Below are positions 1 through 6,911 of a stretch of 10,222 nt of DNA, piece after piece. Position 1 is the stretch's first letter. Every line of letters starts with the position of its first letter. This DNA is from Peptococcaceae bacterium UBA3933. Its GTDB lineage: Bacteria > Bacillota > Peptococcia > Peptococcales > BICA1-8. The translations under genes were made by a program, and so were the position numbers. The stretch is from contig DGEF01000029.1 of the NCBI GenBank assembly GCA_002385805.1, positions 17,106 to 27,327 on the forward strand, written 5' to 3'. Under the pieces are notes generated by a model that was not told where the DNA came from, did no database searches, and saw only the letters and a list, made by a program, of their open reading frames with translations.

Positions 1-1391
1 TAAAAGAGATGCTTTATTACTACCTGGAACATCAAAAAGATGTAATCGTCCGTAGGACCCGTTTTGAGTTAAATAAAGCTTTAGATAGAGCCCATATTGT
101 AGAAGGCTTAAGGATTGCTTTAAACAATATAGATGAGGTTATAAAAACAATCCGTAAATCCCAGTCCACTGATGAGGCCAGAAATAATTTAATGGCGAAG
201 TTTGGATTATCAGAAAAACAGGCCCAGGCCATTTTAGATATGCGTTTGCAAAAATTAACAGGATTAGAGAGAGAAAAGTTAGAAGAAGAATATAAAATGC
301 TGCTGGAAAAAATTGAGTATTATCGCAGCGTTTTAGCGGACGAACAAAAGGTTTTAGATATTATTAAAGAAGAAATAAGTGTCATTAAAGATAAATATTC
401 TGATGAACGGCGAACGGAAATAAGCATTTTTGAGGACAATTTGGAAATAGAGGATTTAATCGCAGATGAAGACGTAGTTATCACTATCAGTCATCAAGGC
501 TATATCAAGAGAATGCCTGCAGATACTTATAAAAGTCAAAAACGGGGTGGTAAAGGTATTACTGCAGTAAGCACAAAAGAAGAAGATTTTGTGGAACATC
601 TATTTATCACTACCACTCATAATTATTTGTTGTTTTTCACCAACAAAGGAAAGGTATACCGCCTAAAGGTTTATGAAATCCCGGAATCAGGGCGACAGGC
701 CAGAGGTATTCCTATAGTTAATCTTTTATATACCGACAGCGAGGAAACAATTACAACGGTAATTCCCGTTAAAGAATTTACCGAAGGTTTGTATCTTTTA
801 GCTGCTACAAAACAAGGTATAGTCAAGAAAACCCCTTTAATTGAATATGATTCATCCCGTAAAGACGGGATTATTGCCATTAATTTAAATGAAGATGATG
901 AATTAATCAGCGTTCAGTTAACTAACGGTGAGCAGGATGTTATTTTAGTTACCAGAAAGGGAATGGCTATCAGGTTTAAGGAAGAAGATGTCCGCCCCAT
1001 GGGACGGACAGCTAAAGGCGTTAAAGGTATTAGTTTAGACGAGGATGATTATTTAGTAGGTATGGAAATTGCCACAGCAGATGCTCAGTTATTGGTGGTT
1101 ACGGAAAAAGGTTATGGTAAGCGAACCCCATTAAGTGAATACCGGGTACAAACCCGAGGAGGAAAAGGGGTAATTACTTTACGTACTACAAAGAAAAACG
1201 GTTTGTTAATAGGGGCCAAAGTAGTTAAAGACCAAGAAGAAGTAATGATTATTTCTAAAGAAGGAATAATCATACGGCTGGAAGTTAACGATATTTCTTC
1301 TATGGGCAGATCAACCCAAGGGATTCTACTAATGCGAGTAGATGAAGAAGATGAGGTTGTGGCTTTAGCCAGGGTTGTGGCTGAAGAATAA
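1..1391 (+). CDS. gyrA: DNA gyrase subunit A, C-terminal part (5' end outside window)
   Basis: GyrA is the DNA-breaking and DNA-wrapping subunit of the A2B2 gyrase that introduces negative supercoils. The frame is open to the left edge (codons for K and E precede the ATG at 9), so that ATG is an internal methionine; by comparison with E. coli GyrA roughly the first 360 residues, including the catalytic tyrosine, are missing. The visible part starts in the end of the breakage-reunion domain (RRTRFEL, then the helical arm) and continues into the beta-pinwheel wrapping domain. A near-canonical GyrA box, QKRGGKG, lies at nucleotides 537-557. A second strong one, QTRGGKG, lies at 1149-1169, and degenerate copies sit between and after them (for example QARGIP and MGRTAKG). 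The GyrA box favours GyrA over ParC. The protein ends in VVAEE without a long acidic tail. There is no clear terminator before the next promoter, which begins 24 bases after the stop. Confidence 0.96.
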   Translation, partial: KEMLYYYLEHQKDVIVRRTRFELNKALDRAHIVEGLRIALNNIDEVIKTIRKSQSTDEARNNLMAKFGLSEKQAQAILDMRLQKLTGLEREKLEEEYKMLLEKIEYYRSVLADEQKVLDIIKEEISVIKDKYSDERRTEISIFEDNLEIEDLIADEDVVITISHQGYIKRMPADTYKSQKRGGKGITAVSTKEEDFVEHLFITTTHNYLLFFTNKGKVYRLKVYEIPESGRQARGIPIVNLLYTDSEETITTVIPVKEFTEGLYLLAATKQGIVKKTPLIEYDSSRKDGIIAINLNEDDELISVQLTNGEQDVILVTRKGMAIRFKEEDVRPMGRTAKGVKGISLDEDDYLVGMEIATADAQLLVVTEKGYGKRTPLSEYRVQTRGGKGVITLRTTKKNGLLIGAKVVKDQEEVMIISKEGIIIRLEVNDISSMGRSTQGILLMRVDEEDEVVALARVVAEE

Positions 1392-1414
1392 CTTATAAAT
1401 TTTAAAAAAAGCCC

Positions 1415-1444
1415 TTGACATTTCTCAATAAAGTGTAGTAACAT
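1415..1444 (+). promoter_or_regulatory. Promoter of the serine T-box operon
   Basis: A perfect -35 box TTGACA is at 1415-1420. The best -10 is TAACAT at 1439-1444 with an 18-base spacer (4 of 6 consensus bases). Transcription would start near 1450, just ahead of the T-box stem I. The -35 is clear; the exact -10 is less certain. Confidence 0.65.
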
Positions 1445-1467
1445 ACTTTTAAATTCATTATCGGAAA

Positions 1468-1727
1468 CACTGTGAAGGGGAGCAAGTACTTTAAAACCCT
1501 ATCTTTCAGAGAGTTGGTGGTCGGTGTGAACCAACAAGGTTTTAAAGGAAATTCCGCCCTGGAGTGGAGTGCGATGAGTACAACCGGTGTGCACGTCCGT
1601 TATCGTGGTTAATGAGAGGGATAATAATGACCTTTTTGAGGTATTTTATTATCCAATTAGGGTGGCAACGCGGGTTAATCAGCTCGTCCCTGTAGTTATT
1701 TAATTACTACAGTGGGCGAGCTTTTTT
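1468..1727 (+). promoter_or_regulatory. T-box riboswitch, serine type (specifier UCC)
   Basis: This 5' leader senses uncharged tRNA. Stem I is visible: the CTTTAAAACC arm (1489-1498) pairs with GGTTTTAAAG (1538-1547). The AGTA of the specifier loop is at 1485-1488, the conserved AGAGAG bulge element is near 1508-1513, and a GTTGGT/ACCAAC distal helix follows. The 3' side of the specifier loop (1548-1556) holds GAA followed by UCC (1553-1555) and a purine, which reads as a serine codon. The T-box itself, AGGGTGGCAACGCGGG, is at 1659-1674. Its variable base C1666 in UGGC is complementary to the G discriminator of the tRNA-Ser genes in this window. AGGG 1659-1662 can pair with CCCT 1688-1691 to form the antiterminator, which excludes the terminator at 1681-1727. 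The downstream genes make and charge serine, which agrees with this reading. The T-box class is certain; the exact specifier triplet is inferred. Confidence 0.95.
1681..1727 (+). terminator. T-box attenuator terminator
   Basis: The arms at 1682-1695 and 1707-1721 pair almost completely, with one bulged T and one G-T pair. A run of six T follows (1722-1727). The 5' arm shares bases with the antiterminator, as expected for T-box control: this hairpin forms when tRNA-Ser is charged and ends transcription before the aminotransferase gene. Confidence 0.93.
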
Positions 1728-1829
1728 ATTTGATTTGCCGGCAATCAATAAAAAGTTAACTCTGTTGTGCCTTAATTTTAAAAATATAGGTAATAAAATT
1801 AAAATTTAAAATATAAGGAGTGGATTGTT

Positions 1830-2996
1830 ATGTATGAAAAGCAAATATTATTAATTCCTGGACCTACTATGATTCCGCCCCGTGTTTTGCGGGCAATGGC
1901 AGCTCCCAGTATGGGTCATCGTTCAGAAAAATTCAGCCAGATTATAAAAGAAGTTTCTGAGAACCTGAAAAAGATCTTTCAAACAAAAAATGATGTTTAT
2001 ATTTTAACTTCTTCAGGTTCCGGAGCCATGGAAGCCAGTGTAGTAAACTTTATTAATCCTCAGGATAAAGTAATAGTTTTAGTTAACGGTAAGTTTGGCG
2101 ACCGTTATGCGAAAATCAATGAGAGAGTGGGAGCAGAGGTTATCAGACTGGATTTTGAACCAGGGGTCCCGGCTGATCCGGAAAAGGTGAGAGAAATCTT
2201 AGCTCAAGATACCAATAAGGAGATAAAAGCGGTTTTTGTACAGCAAAATGAAACATCTACAGGAATTTTAAACGATATTAAAGCTATTAAAGAAGCGATG
2301 GGGGACCATCCGGCTTTATTAATAGTTGATAGCATTTCCGGGATGGCAGTAGCTGATTTTCCCGTAGACGAATGGGGTGCTGACGTGGTGGTAGCCGGTT
2401 CCCAAAAGGCTTTTATGATTCCTCCCGGTTTAGCGTTTATTACAGTCAGTGAAAAAGCCTGGAAAGTTAATGAACAGTGCCGCAGCTTTAATTTCTATTT
2501 TGACTTAAGAGCCGCCAAGAAAAATTTAGCTAAAAATACTACCCCCTATACCCCTGCTACTTCTTTAATTATCGGGCTAAAAGAATCTATCGATATTTTG
2601 CTGGAGGAAGGTTTAGAGAATATCTTCCGTAAACAGCTGAAGTATAAAGAGATGGTTAGAGAAGCTGTTAAAGCCATGGGATTGGAATTGTTGGTGCAGG
2701 ATGAAAAATACGCTTCTCCAGCCATAACTGCTATTAAAGTACCGGAAAACATCGCCTGGAAAGATTTAAATAATCTATTGGTGAATGAATTTAATGTGAT
2801 GTTAGCCGGCGGTCAAGATGAATTGAAAGGAAAGATATTTAGAATAGGGCATATCGGTTATGTTCATGAAATGGATTTAGTAGTGGCTATCGCTGCCTTA
2901 GAAATGGCTCTTTATAAATTAGGATATCCTGTGGAATTAGGAACAGGGGTCAAGGCTTGCCAGGAAGTAATTCTAAAATATAAGGAGGTTAATTAA
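1830..2996 (+). CDS. Class V (fold type I) PLP aminotransferase, alanine-glyoxylate / serine-pyruvate type; probable phosphoserine transaminase role
   Basis: A 388-residue cytosolic PLP enzyme of normal family length. The start at 1830 is preceded by AAGGAG at 1815-1820. An N-terminal IPGPT motif is followed by a PLP-phosphate-binding SGSGAMEA segment (around residues 62-69). The PLP-ring aspartate is D167 in IVDSISG, and the Schiff-base lysine is K193 in GSQKA. By sequence class it resembles alanine-glyoxylate and serine-pyruvate transaminases, not SerC. It is the first gene behind a serine T-box and ends 2 bases before serA, whose ribosome site lies inside its last codons. This tight coupling suggests it converts 3-phosphohydroxypyruvate (or hydroxypyruvate) to the amino acid with glutamate or alanine as donor. 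A broad-specificity class V enzyme of Methanocaldococcus (MJ0959) is known to act as phosphoserine aminotransferase, so the role is plausible. Family is certain; substrate is inferred. Confidence 0.93.
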   Translation: MYEKQILLIPGPTMIPPRVLRAMAAPSMGHRSEKFSQIIKEVSENLKKIFQTKNDVYILTSSGSGAMEASVVNFINPQDKVIVLVNGKFGDRYAKINERVGAEVIRLDFEPGVPADPEKVREILAQDTNKEIKAVFVQQNETSTGILNDIKAIKEAMGDHPALLIVDSISGMAVADFPVDEWGADVVVAGSQKAFMIPPGLAFITVSEKAWKVNEQCRSFNFYFDLRAAKKNLAKNTTPYTPATSLIIGLKESIDILLEEGLENIFRKQLKYKEMVREAVKAMGLELLVQDEKYASPAITAIKVPENIAWKDLNNLLVNEFNVMLAGGQDELKGKIFRIGHIGYVHEMDLVVAIAALEMALYKLGYPVELGTGVKACQEVILKYKEVN

Positions 2997-2998
2997 CG

Positions 2999-4576
2999 AT
3001 GAAGGTTCTGGTTTGTGACCCGATTTCAGATGAGGGTTTAAAACTTTTATACGAAACACCGGGTATAGAAATTACCACCAAATATAAAAGCACAGAAGAA
3101 GAATTATTGGAAATTGTACCGGAGTATCACGCAATATTAGTTCGCAGTCAGACAAAAATAACAGCACCTATTATCGAAAAAGCAGTTAACTTAAAAGTTA
3201 TCGGCAGGGCGGGTGTAGGTGTTGATAATATTGATGTAGATGCAGCTACTTTAAAAGGTGTGGTTGTGGTTAATGCACCGGAAGGTAATACTATTGCGGC
3301 TACGGAACACACCATGGCTATGATGCTGGCTTTAGCCAGAAATATTCCCCAGGCTAACTTTAAATTGAGAAACGGCCAGTGGGACCGAAAAAGTTTTATG
3401 GGAGTAGAGTTAAGAAATAAAGTTTTGGGTGTAGTAGGCTTAGGTAAAATAGGTTCGCAAGTGGCTAAAAGGGCCAAAGCCTTCGAAATGAAAGTTGTAG
3501 GTTATGACCCTTATATCAGCAAAGAAAAAGCGAAAAGCTTAGGGGTTGAATTATTAGATTTGGACGAATTACTAAAGGTTAGTGATTTCATAACCTTACA
3601 TTTACCAAAAACAGAGGAAACAAAGAATTTAATTAATGAAGAAAAAATTGCTTTAATGAAAGACGGGGTAAGGATAATTAACTGTGCCCGGGGCGGAATC
3701 ATCGATGAGGAAGCTTTAAAGAAAGCACTGGAAACAGGGAAAGTGGCTGGTGCGGCATTAGACGTGTTTTCCAAGGAGCCTTATGAAGGGCCGTTAGTAA
3801 ATATGCCCCAGGTAGTAGCAACTCCTCATTTAGGAGCATCAACAGAAGAAGCTCAGATAGTGGTAGCAGAAGAAGTAGCAGAAGAAACTTTGCGAGTCTT
3901 AAAAGGTGAACCGGTAAGAAATGCTGTTAATATTCCTTTCATTAAATCTGAACTCTACTCTATTTTTGAGCCTTACCTGGGATTAGCTGAAACTTTAGGT
4001 AAATTTATCTCTCAATTAATGGATAAACCGGTGGAGCATGTTAAAATCAATTATAATGGTGACATTGCCAATTATGATTTAACAACTTTAACTAATACTA
4101 TCTTAAAAGGCTTGTTACGTCCCATTTTGCAGGATTCTGTCAATTATGTAAATGCTCCCATTGTAGCTAAAAACAGAGGCATTAAGGTAGAAGAAACCAA
4201 ATCTCAGCAGTTGAAAAACTATGCTAATTTAATAAATTTAGAAGTAAAAGGTAATGGCACAACTCACCAAATTGCCGGTACCATTTTCAGTAACGGGGAA
4301 GCCAAGTTAGTTCAATTAGACGGTTTTTCTATGGATGCTGCACCTACTAAGCATATGTTGATTGTACCTCATGTAGATAAGCCAGGTATGATTGGCAAAG
4401 TAGGAACTATTTTAGGTGAGGAACAAGTGAATGTGGCCGGCATGCAAGTAGGGCGTAAAGAAATTGGCGGTAATGCGGTAATGATTATGGCTATTGATCA
4501 TGCTGTCAGTGAACAAGCATTAGAAAAAATGAGAAAAATTGACGGAATTTTTGACGTACGCTATGTTTGCCTGTAA
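2999..4576 (+). CDS. serA: D-3-phosphoglycerate dehydrogenase (long form with ACT domain)
   Basis: SerA oxidises 3-phosphoglycerate to 3-phosphohydroxypyruvate with NAD+, the committed step of serine synthesis. At 525 residues it is the long form. The order is N-terminal substrate-binding part, NAD-binding Rossmann domain with GLGKIG at residues 147-152, catalytic R231 (CARGG), E260 (SKEP) and H277 (TPHLG). After these comes the intervening (ASB-type) domain at about 315-450, and an ACT domain from about residue 452 to the end (VDKPGMIG and a GMQVGR turn). ACT domains in this family usually bind serine for feedback inhibition, so the enzyme is probably controlled by product as well as by the T-box. 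The start at 2999 has a strong AAGGAGG at 2982-2988, inside the end of the upstream aminotransferase gene. The two genes are clearly co-transcribed. Confidence 0.97.
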   Translation: MKVLVCDPISDEGLKLLYETPGIEITTKYKSTEEELLEIVPEYHAILVRSQTKITAPIIEKAVNLKVIGRAGVGVDNIDVDAATLKGVVVVNAPEGNTIAATEHTMAMMLALARNIPQANFKLRNGQWDRKSFMGVELRNKVLGVVGLGKIGSQVAKRAKAFEMKVVGYDPYISKEKAKSLGVELLDLDELLKVSDFITLHLPKTEETKNLINEEKIALMKDGVRIINCARGGIIDEEALKKALETGKVAGAALDVFSKEPYEGPLVNMPQVVATPHLGASTEEAQIVVAEEVAEETLRVLKGEPVRNAVNIPFIKSELYSIFEPYLGLAETLGKFISQLMDKPVEHVKINYNGDIANYDLTTLTNTILKGLLRPILQDSVNYVNAPIVAKNRGIKVEETKSQQLKNYANLINLEVKGNGTTHQIAGTIFSNGEAKLVQLDGFSMDAAPTKHMLIVPHVDKPGMIGKVGTILGEEQVNVAGMQVGRKEIGGNAVMIMAIDHAVSEQALEKMRKIDGIFDVRYVCL

Positions 4577-4583
4577 AATAGTA

Positions 4584-4636
4584 ATTAGCGATTTGTGACT
4601 AGTGATTCACCTCGAACACTAGTCACAATCGTTAAT
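4584..4636 (+). repeat. Long imperfect inverted repeat (hairpin) between serA and serS
   Basis: The left arm 4584-4604 pairs with the right arm 4617-4636 over about 20 bp, with one bulged T and one G-T pair. The core GTGACTAGTG / CACTAGTCAC is perfect, and the loop is 12 bases. No T-run follows, so it is not a normal intrinsic terminator. It fills most of the 87-base serA-serS gap, which has no evident promoter. Possible roles are transcript processing or stability, or partial transcription attenuation ahead of serS. It may also be a small dispersed repeat: the left arm is phased in seven-base units (TAGTAAT, TAGCGAT, TTGTGAC, TAGTGAT at 4579-4606) that resemble repeats at 6263-6310. Confidence 0.85.
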
Positions 4637-4663
4637 ACAAGAGCTAATTGTGAGGTGTAATAA

Positions 4664-5932
<1,269 letters not shown>

Positions 5933-5946
5933 TAGTTAGAGTGGGA

Positions 5947-5976
5947 GAGGGGTAGAGAAGATTTTCTCGTCCCCTC
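5947..5976 (+). other. Hairpin after serS without U-tract
   Basis: GAGGGG (5947-5952) pairs with CCCCTC (5971-5976), and GAGAA (5955-5959) with TTCTC (5964-5968). Two mismatches separate the two helices. It lies 15 bases after the serS stop and could protect the 3' end of the serS message or act as a weak transcript end. No T-run follows, so it is not called a terminator. Confidence 0.5.
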
Positions 5977-6064
5977 GCCTACAGGCTGACTGGCCAACTT
6001 TCATATAATTAGTATTTAATAGTGGTTTGTTAAAGTACTTGCCACGAGACCTAATTTTACCAAA

Positions 6065-6094
6065 TTGACAAGGACCAGGCTAGTATGTTATACT
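6065..6094 (+). promoter_or_regulatory. Promoter of tRNA-Ser(UGA)
   Basis: The -35 TTGACA at 6065-6070 is perfect. An extended -10, TGTTATACT, lies at 6086-6094, with TATACT at 6089-6094 after an 18-base spacer. The tRNA begins 26 bases later. The 11 bases TATGTTATACT here (6084-6094) recur exactly in the opu promoter (6729-6739). It looks like a strong housekeeping sigma promoter that separates the tRNA cluster from the serine operon. Confidence 0.85.
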
Positions 6095-6120
6095 ATCATT
6101 TGCGTTGAAAATTATCTCGG

Positions 6121-6210
6121 GGAGAGGTGTCCGAGCGGTTGAAGGAGGCGGTCTTGAAAACCGTTGAACCTTTACGGGTTCCGTGGGTTCGAATCCCACC
6201 CTCTCCGCCA
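6121..6210 (+). tRNA. tRNA-Ser, anticodon UGA
   Basis: A 90-base tRNA with encoded CCA. The acceptor arms GGAGAGG (6121-6127) and CCTCTCC (6200-6206) pair fully; the discriminator is G6207 and CCA is 6208-6210. The anticodon loop CTTGAAA (6153-6159) holds TGA at 6155-6157, reading UCA and, by wobble, other UCN codons. The long variable arm and GGTTCGAATCC T-arm are typical of tRNA-Ser. The G discriminator matches the C of the T-box UGGC upstream of the serine operon. Confidence 0.97.
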
Positions 6211-6212
6211 TT

Positions 6213-6310
6213 CAAGAGGCAAGAGGCAGGAAGCAATAAGAGTGGGCGAGTGGGCGAGAATCTAGCCACCAGCCACTAAAAACTAGCCACTAATGCTAGT
6301 CACTAACTAT
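6213..6310 (+). repeat. Degenerate seven-base-phased tandem repeats in tRNA spacer
   Basis: Between the two tRNA-Ser genes, four consecutive heptamers CAAGAGG, CAAGAGG, CAGGAAG, CAATAAG occupy 6213-6240. An octamer GAGTGGGC is doubled at 6240-6255. A second heptamer series occupies 6263-6310: TAGCCAC, CAGCCAC, TAAAAAC, TAGCCAC, then a 6-base TAATGC, then TAGTCAC and TAACTAT. No reading frame or stable hairpin accounts for the pattern. The second series resembles units in the serA-serS spacer. Function unknown; replication slippage or a heptanucleotide repeat family are the simplest explanations. Confidence 0.7.
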
Positions 6311-6337
6311 TACAAATCAATTTGGTATAAATTACAC

Positions 6338-6366
6338 TAGCAAAATATTACTGTTTGTAGTATAAT
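6338..6366 (+). promoter_or_regulatory. Probable promoter of tRNA-Ser(GCU) - tRNA-Arg
   Basis: A perfect -10 TATAAT is at 6361-6366, 28 bases before the tRNA. The -35 is poor: TAGCAA at 6338-6343 with a 17-base spacer matches 3 of 6 bases. Transcription would start near 6373. Read-through from the first tRNA-Ser promoter could also supply these genes, as no terminator is seen between them. Confidence 0.5.
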
Positions 6367-6394
6367 ATTATATGCTTTGGTAATTTGATAATAC

Positions 6395-6488
6395 GGAGAG
6401 ATGGCCGAGTGGCCGAAGGCGGTCGCCTGCTAAGCGATTATACGGGCTAATACCCGTATCGAGGGTTCGAATCCCTCTCTCTCCGCCA
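6395..6488 (+). tRNA. tRNA-Ser, anticodon GCU
   Basis: A 94-base tRNA with acceptor arm GGAGAGA (6395-6401) pairing with TCTCTCC (6478-6484), discriminator G6485 and encoded CCA (6486-6488). The anticodon loop CTGCTAA (6427-6433) holds GCT at 6429-6431, reading AGC and AGU. The long variable arm (tacgggctaatacccgta region) forms a clear stem. It follows the other tRNA-Ser and lies 5 bases before tRNA-Arg, so the two are surely one transcript. Confidence 0.97.
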
Positions 6489-6493
6489 GATTT

Positions 6494-6570
<77 letters not shown>

Positions 6571-6596
6571 GTTTTTACAAATATATAATGTACAAG

Positions 6597-6631
6597 AAAC
6601 TGTTGTTAAAGTAATTAGCAACAGTTTTTTT
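6597..6631 (+). terminator. Intrinsic terminator of the tRNA cluster
   Basis: AAACTGTTG (6597-6605) pairs with CAACAGTTT (6619-6627), followed by a long T-rich tail up to 6639. It ends the tRNA transcript 26 bases after tRNA-Arg and isolates it from the opu region. Confidence 0.92.
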
Positions 6632-6687
6632 ATTTTTTTAACAAAATTGGTAAATAATATTTTCTAATTCTAAAAATATCATATATG

Positions 6688-6714
6688 ACAACCCTAAATA
6701 TATTATAGGGTTGT
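6688..6714. promoter_or_regulatory. Inverted repeat, candidate operator at the opu promoter
   Basis: ACAACCCTA (6688-6696) and TAGGGTTGT (6706-6714) are perfect 9-base inverted arms separated by an AT-only 9-base centre. The right arm overlaps the -35 box at 6711-6716. No T-run follows, so as RNA it would not be a terminator, and it lies upstream of the expected transcription start. A dimeric repressor site is the simplest reading. The regulator is not identifiable. Confidence 0.6.
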
Positions 6715-6739
6715 TAGAGAGGGAAAAATATGTTATACT
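6711..6739 (+). promoter_or_regulatory. Probable promoter of the opu operon
   Basis: TTGTTA (6711-6716, 4 of 6) and TATACT (6734-6739) are separated by 17 bases, with an extended TG at 6731-6732. The 11 bases TATGTTATACT are identical to those of the tRNA-Ser promoter. The start of transcription is expected near 6746, giving a leader of about 165 bases before opuAA. Confidence 0.7.
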
Positions 6740-6745
6740 CGCCCT

Positions 6746-6911
6746 ATGAAAAATAATATTGCTTTTGTTTAAGTTAGATATATAACAAGGTATATGTTTT
6801 GTATTATTTTTTAGCTATGATTTATGTTTTGTAAAAATAAAAACGCAAAAAAAGCCCTTCTAATGCAAAGCATAACAGAAGTGGCTTTTTTGTTAGCGTG
6901 AGGAGGATTTT
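6746..6911 (+). promoter_or_regulatory. AT-rich untranslated leader of opu operon, class unknown
   Basis: This stretch of about 165 bases lies between the predicted transcription start and the opuAA start codon. It contains no supportable gene. It ends in an intrinsic terminator (6847-6891) and the opuAA ribosome site (AGGAGG, 6901-6906). I do not recognise a known riboswitch in it; in particular, the conserved GC-rich elements of the c-di-AMP (ydaO) class, often linked to osmolyte transport, are not apparent. The arrangement suggests transcription attenuation. Confidence 0.45.
6847..6891 (+). terminator. Intrinsic terminator inside the opu leader (putative attenuator)
   Basis: The A-run and GCC (6847-6856), then CTTCT (6857-6861), pair with AGAAG (6877-6881), GGC (6883-6885) and T6886-6891, leaving one bulged T. 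An inner ATGC/GCAT helix with an AAA loop (6863-6873) caps it. The T-run ends only 9 bases before the opuAA Shine-Dalgarno and 20 before its start codon, leaving no room for a promoter between hairpin and gene. Confidence 0.85.

Noticed and set aside
1711..1720. AGTGGGCGAG in the T-box terminator also found at 6241-6250 and 6249-6258
   Set aside because: In the T-box this sequence is dictated by pairing with the conserved CGTCCC arm; the 10-base match to the spacer repeat is probably coincidence.
1731..1747. Palindrome TGATTTGCCGGCAATCA between the T-box terminator and the aminotransferase gene
   Set aside because: It is short, has no loop as RNA, and no partner promoter or second copy was seen; not enough to call an operator.
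6030..6042. Reverse complement of a 13-base stretch of the T-box specifier region (1482-1494) after serS, as possible antisense pairing
   Set aside because: A shared AT-rich 13-mer is expected about once by chance when 10 kb is compared with itself on both strands, and no other T-box element is nearby.
6746..6772. Eight-residue reading frame (MKNNIAFV) in the opu leader as an attenuation leader peptide
   Set aside because: It starts at the predicted first transcribed base with no ribosome site, has no run of regulatory codons, and ends far from the terminator at 6847.
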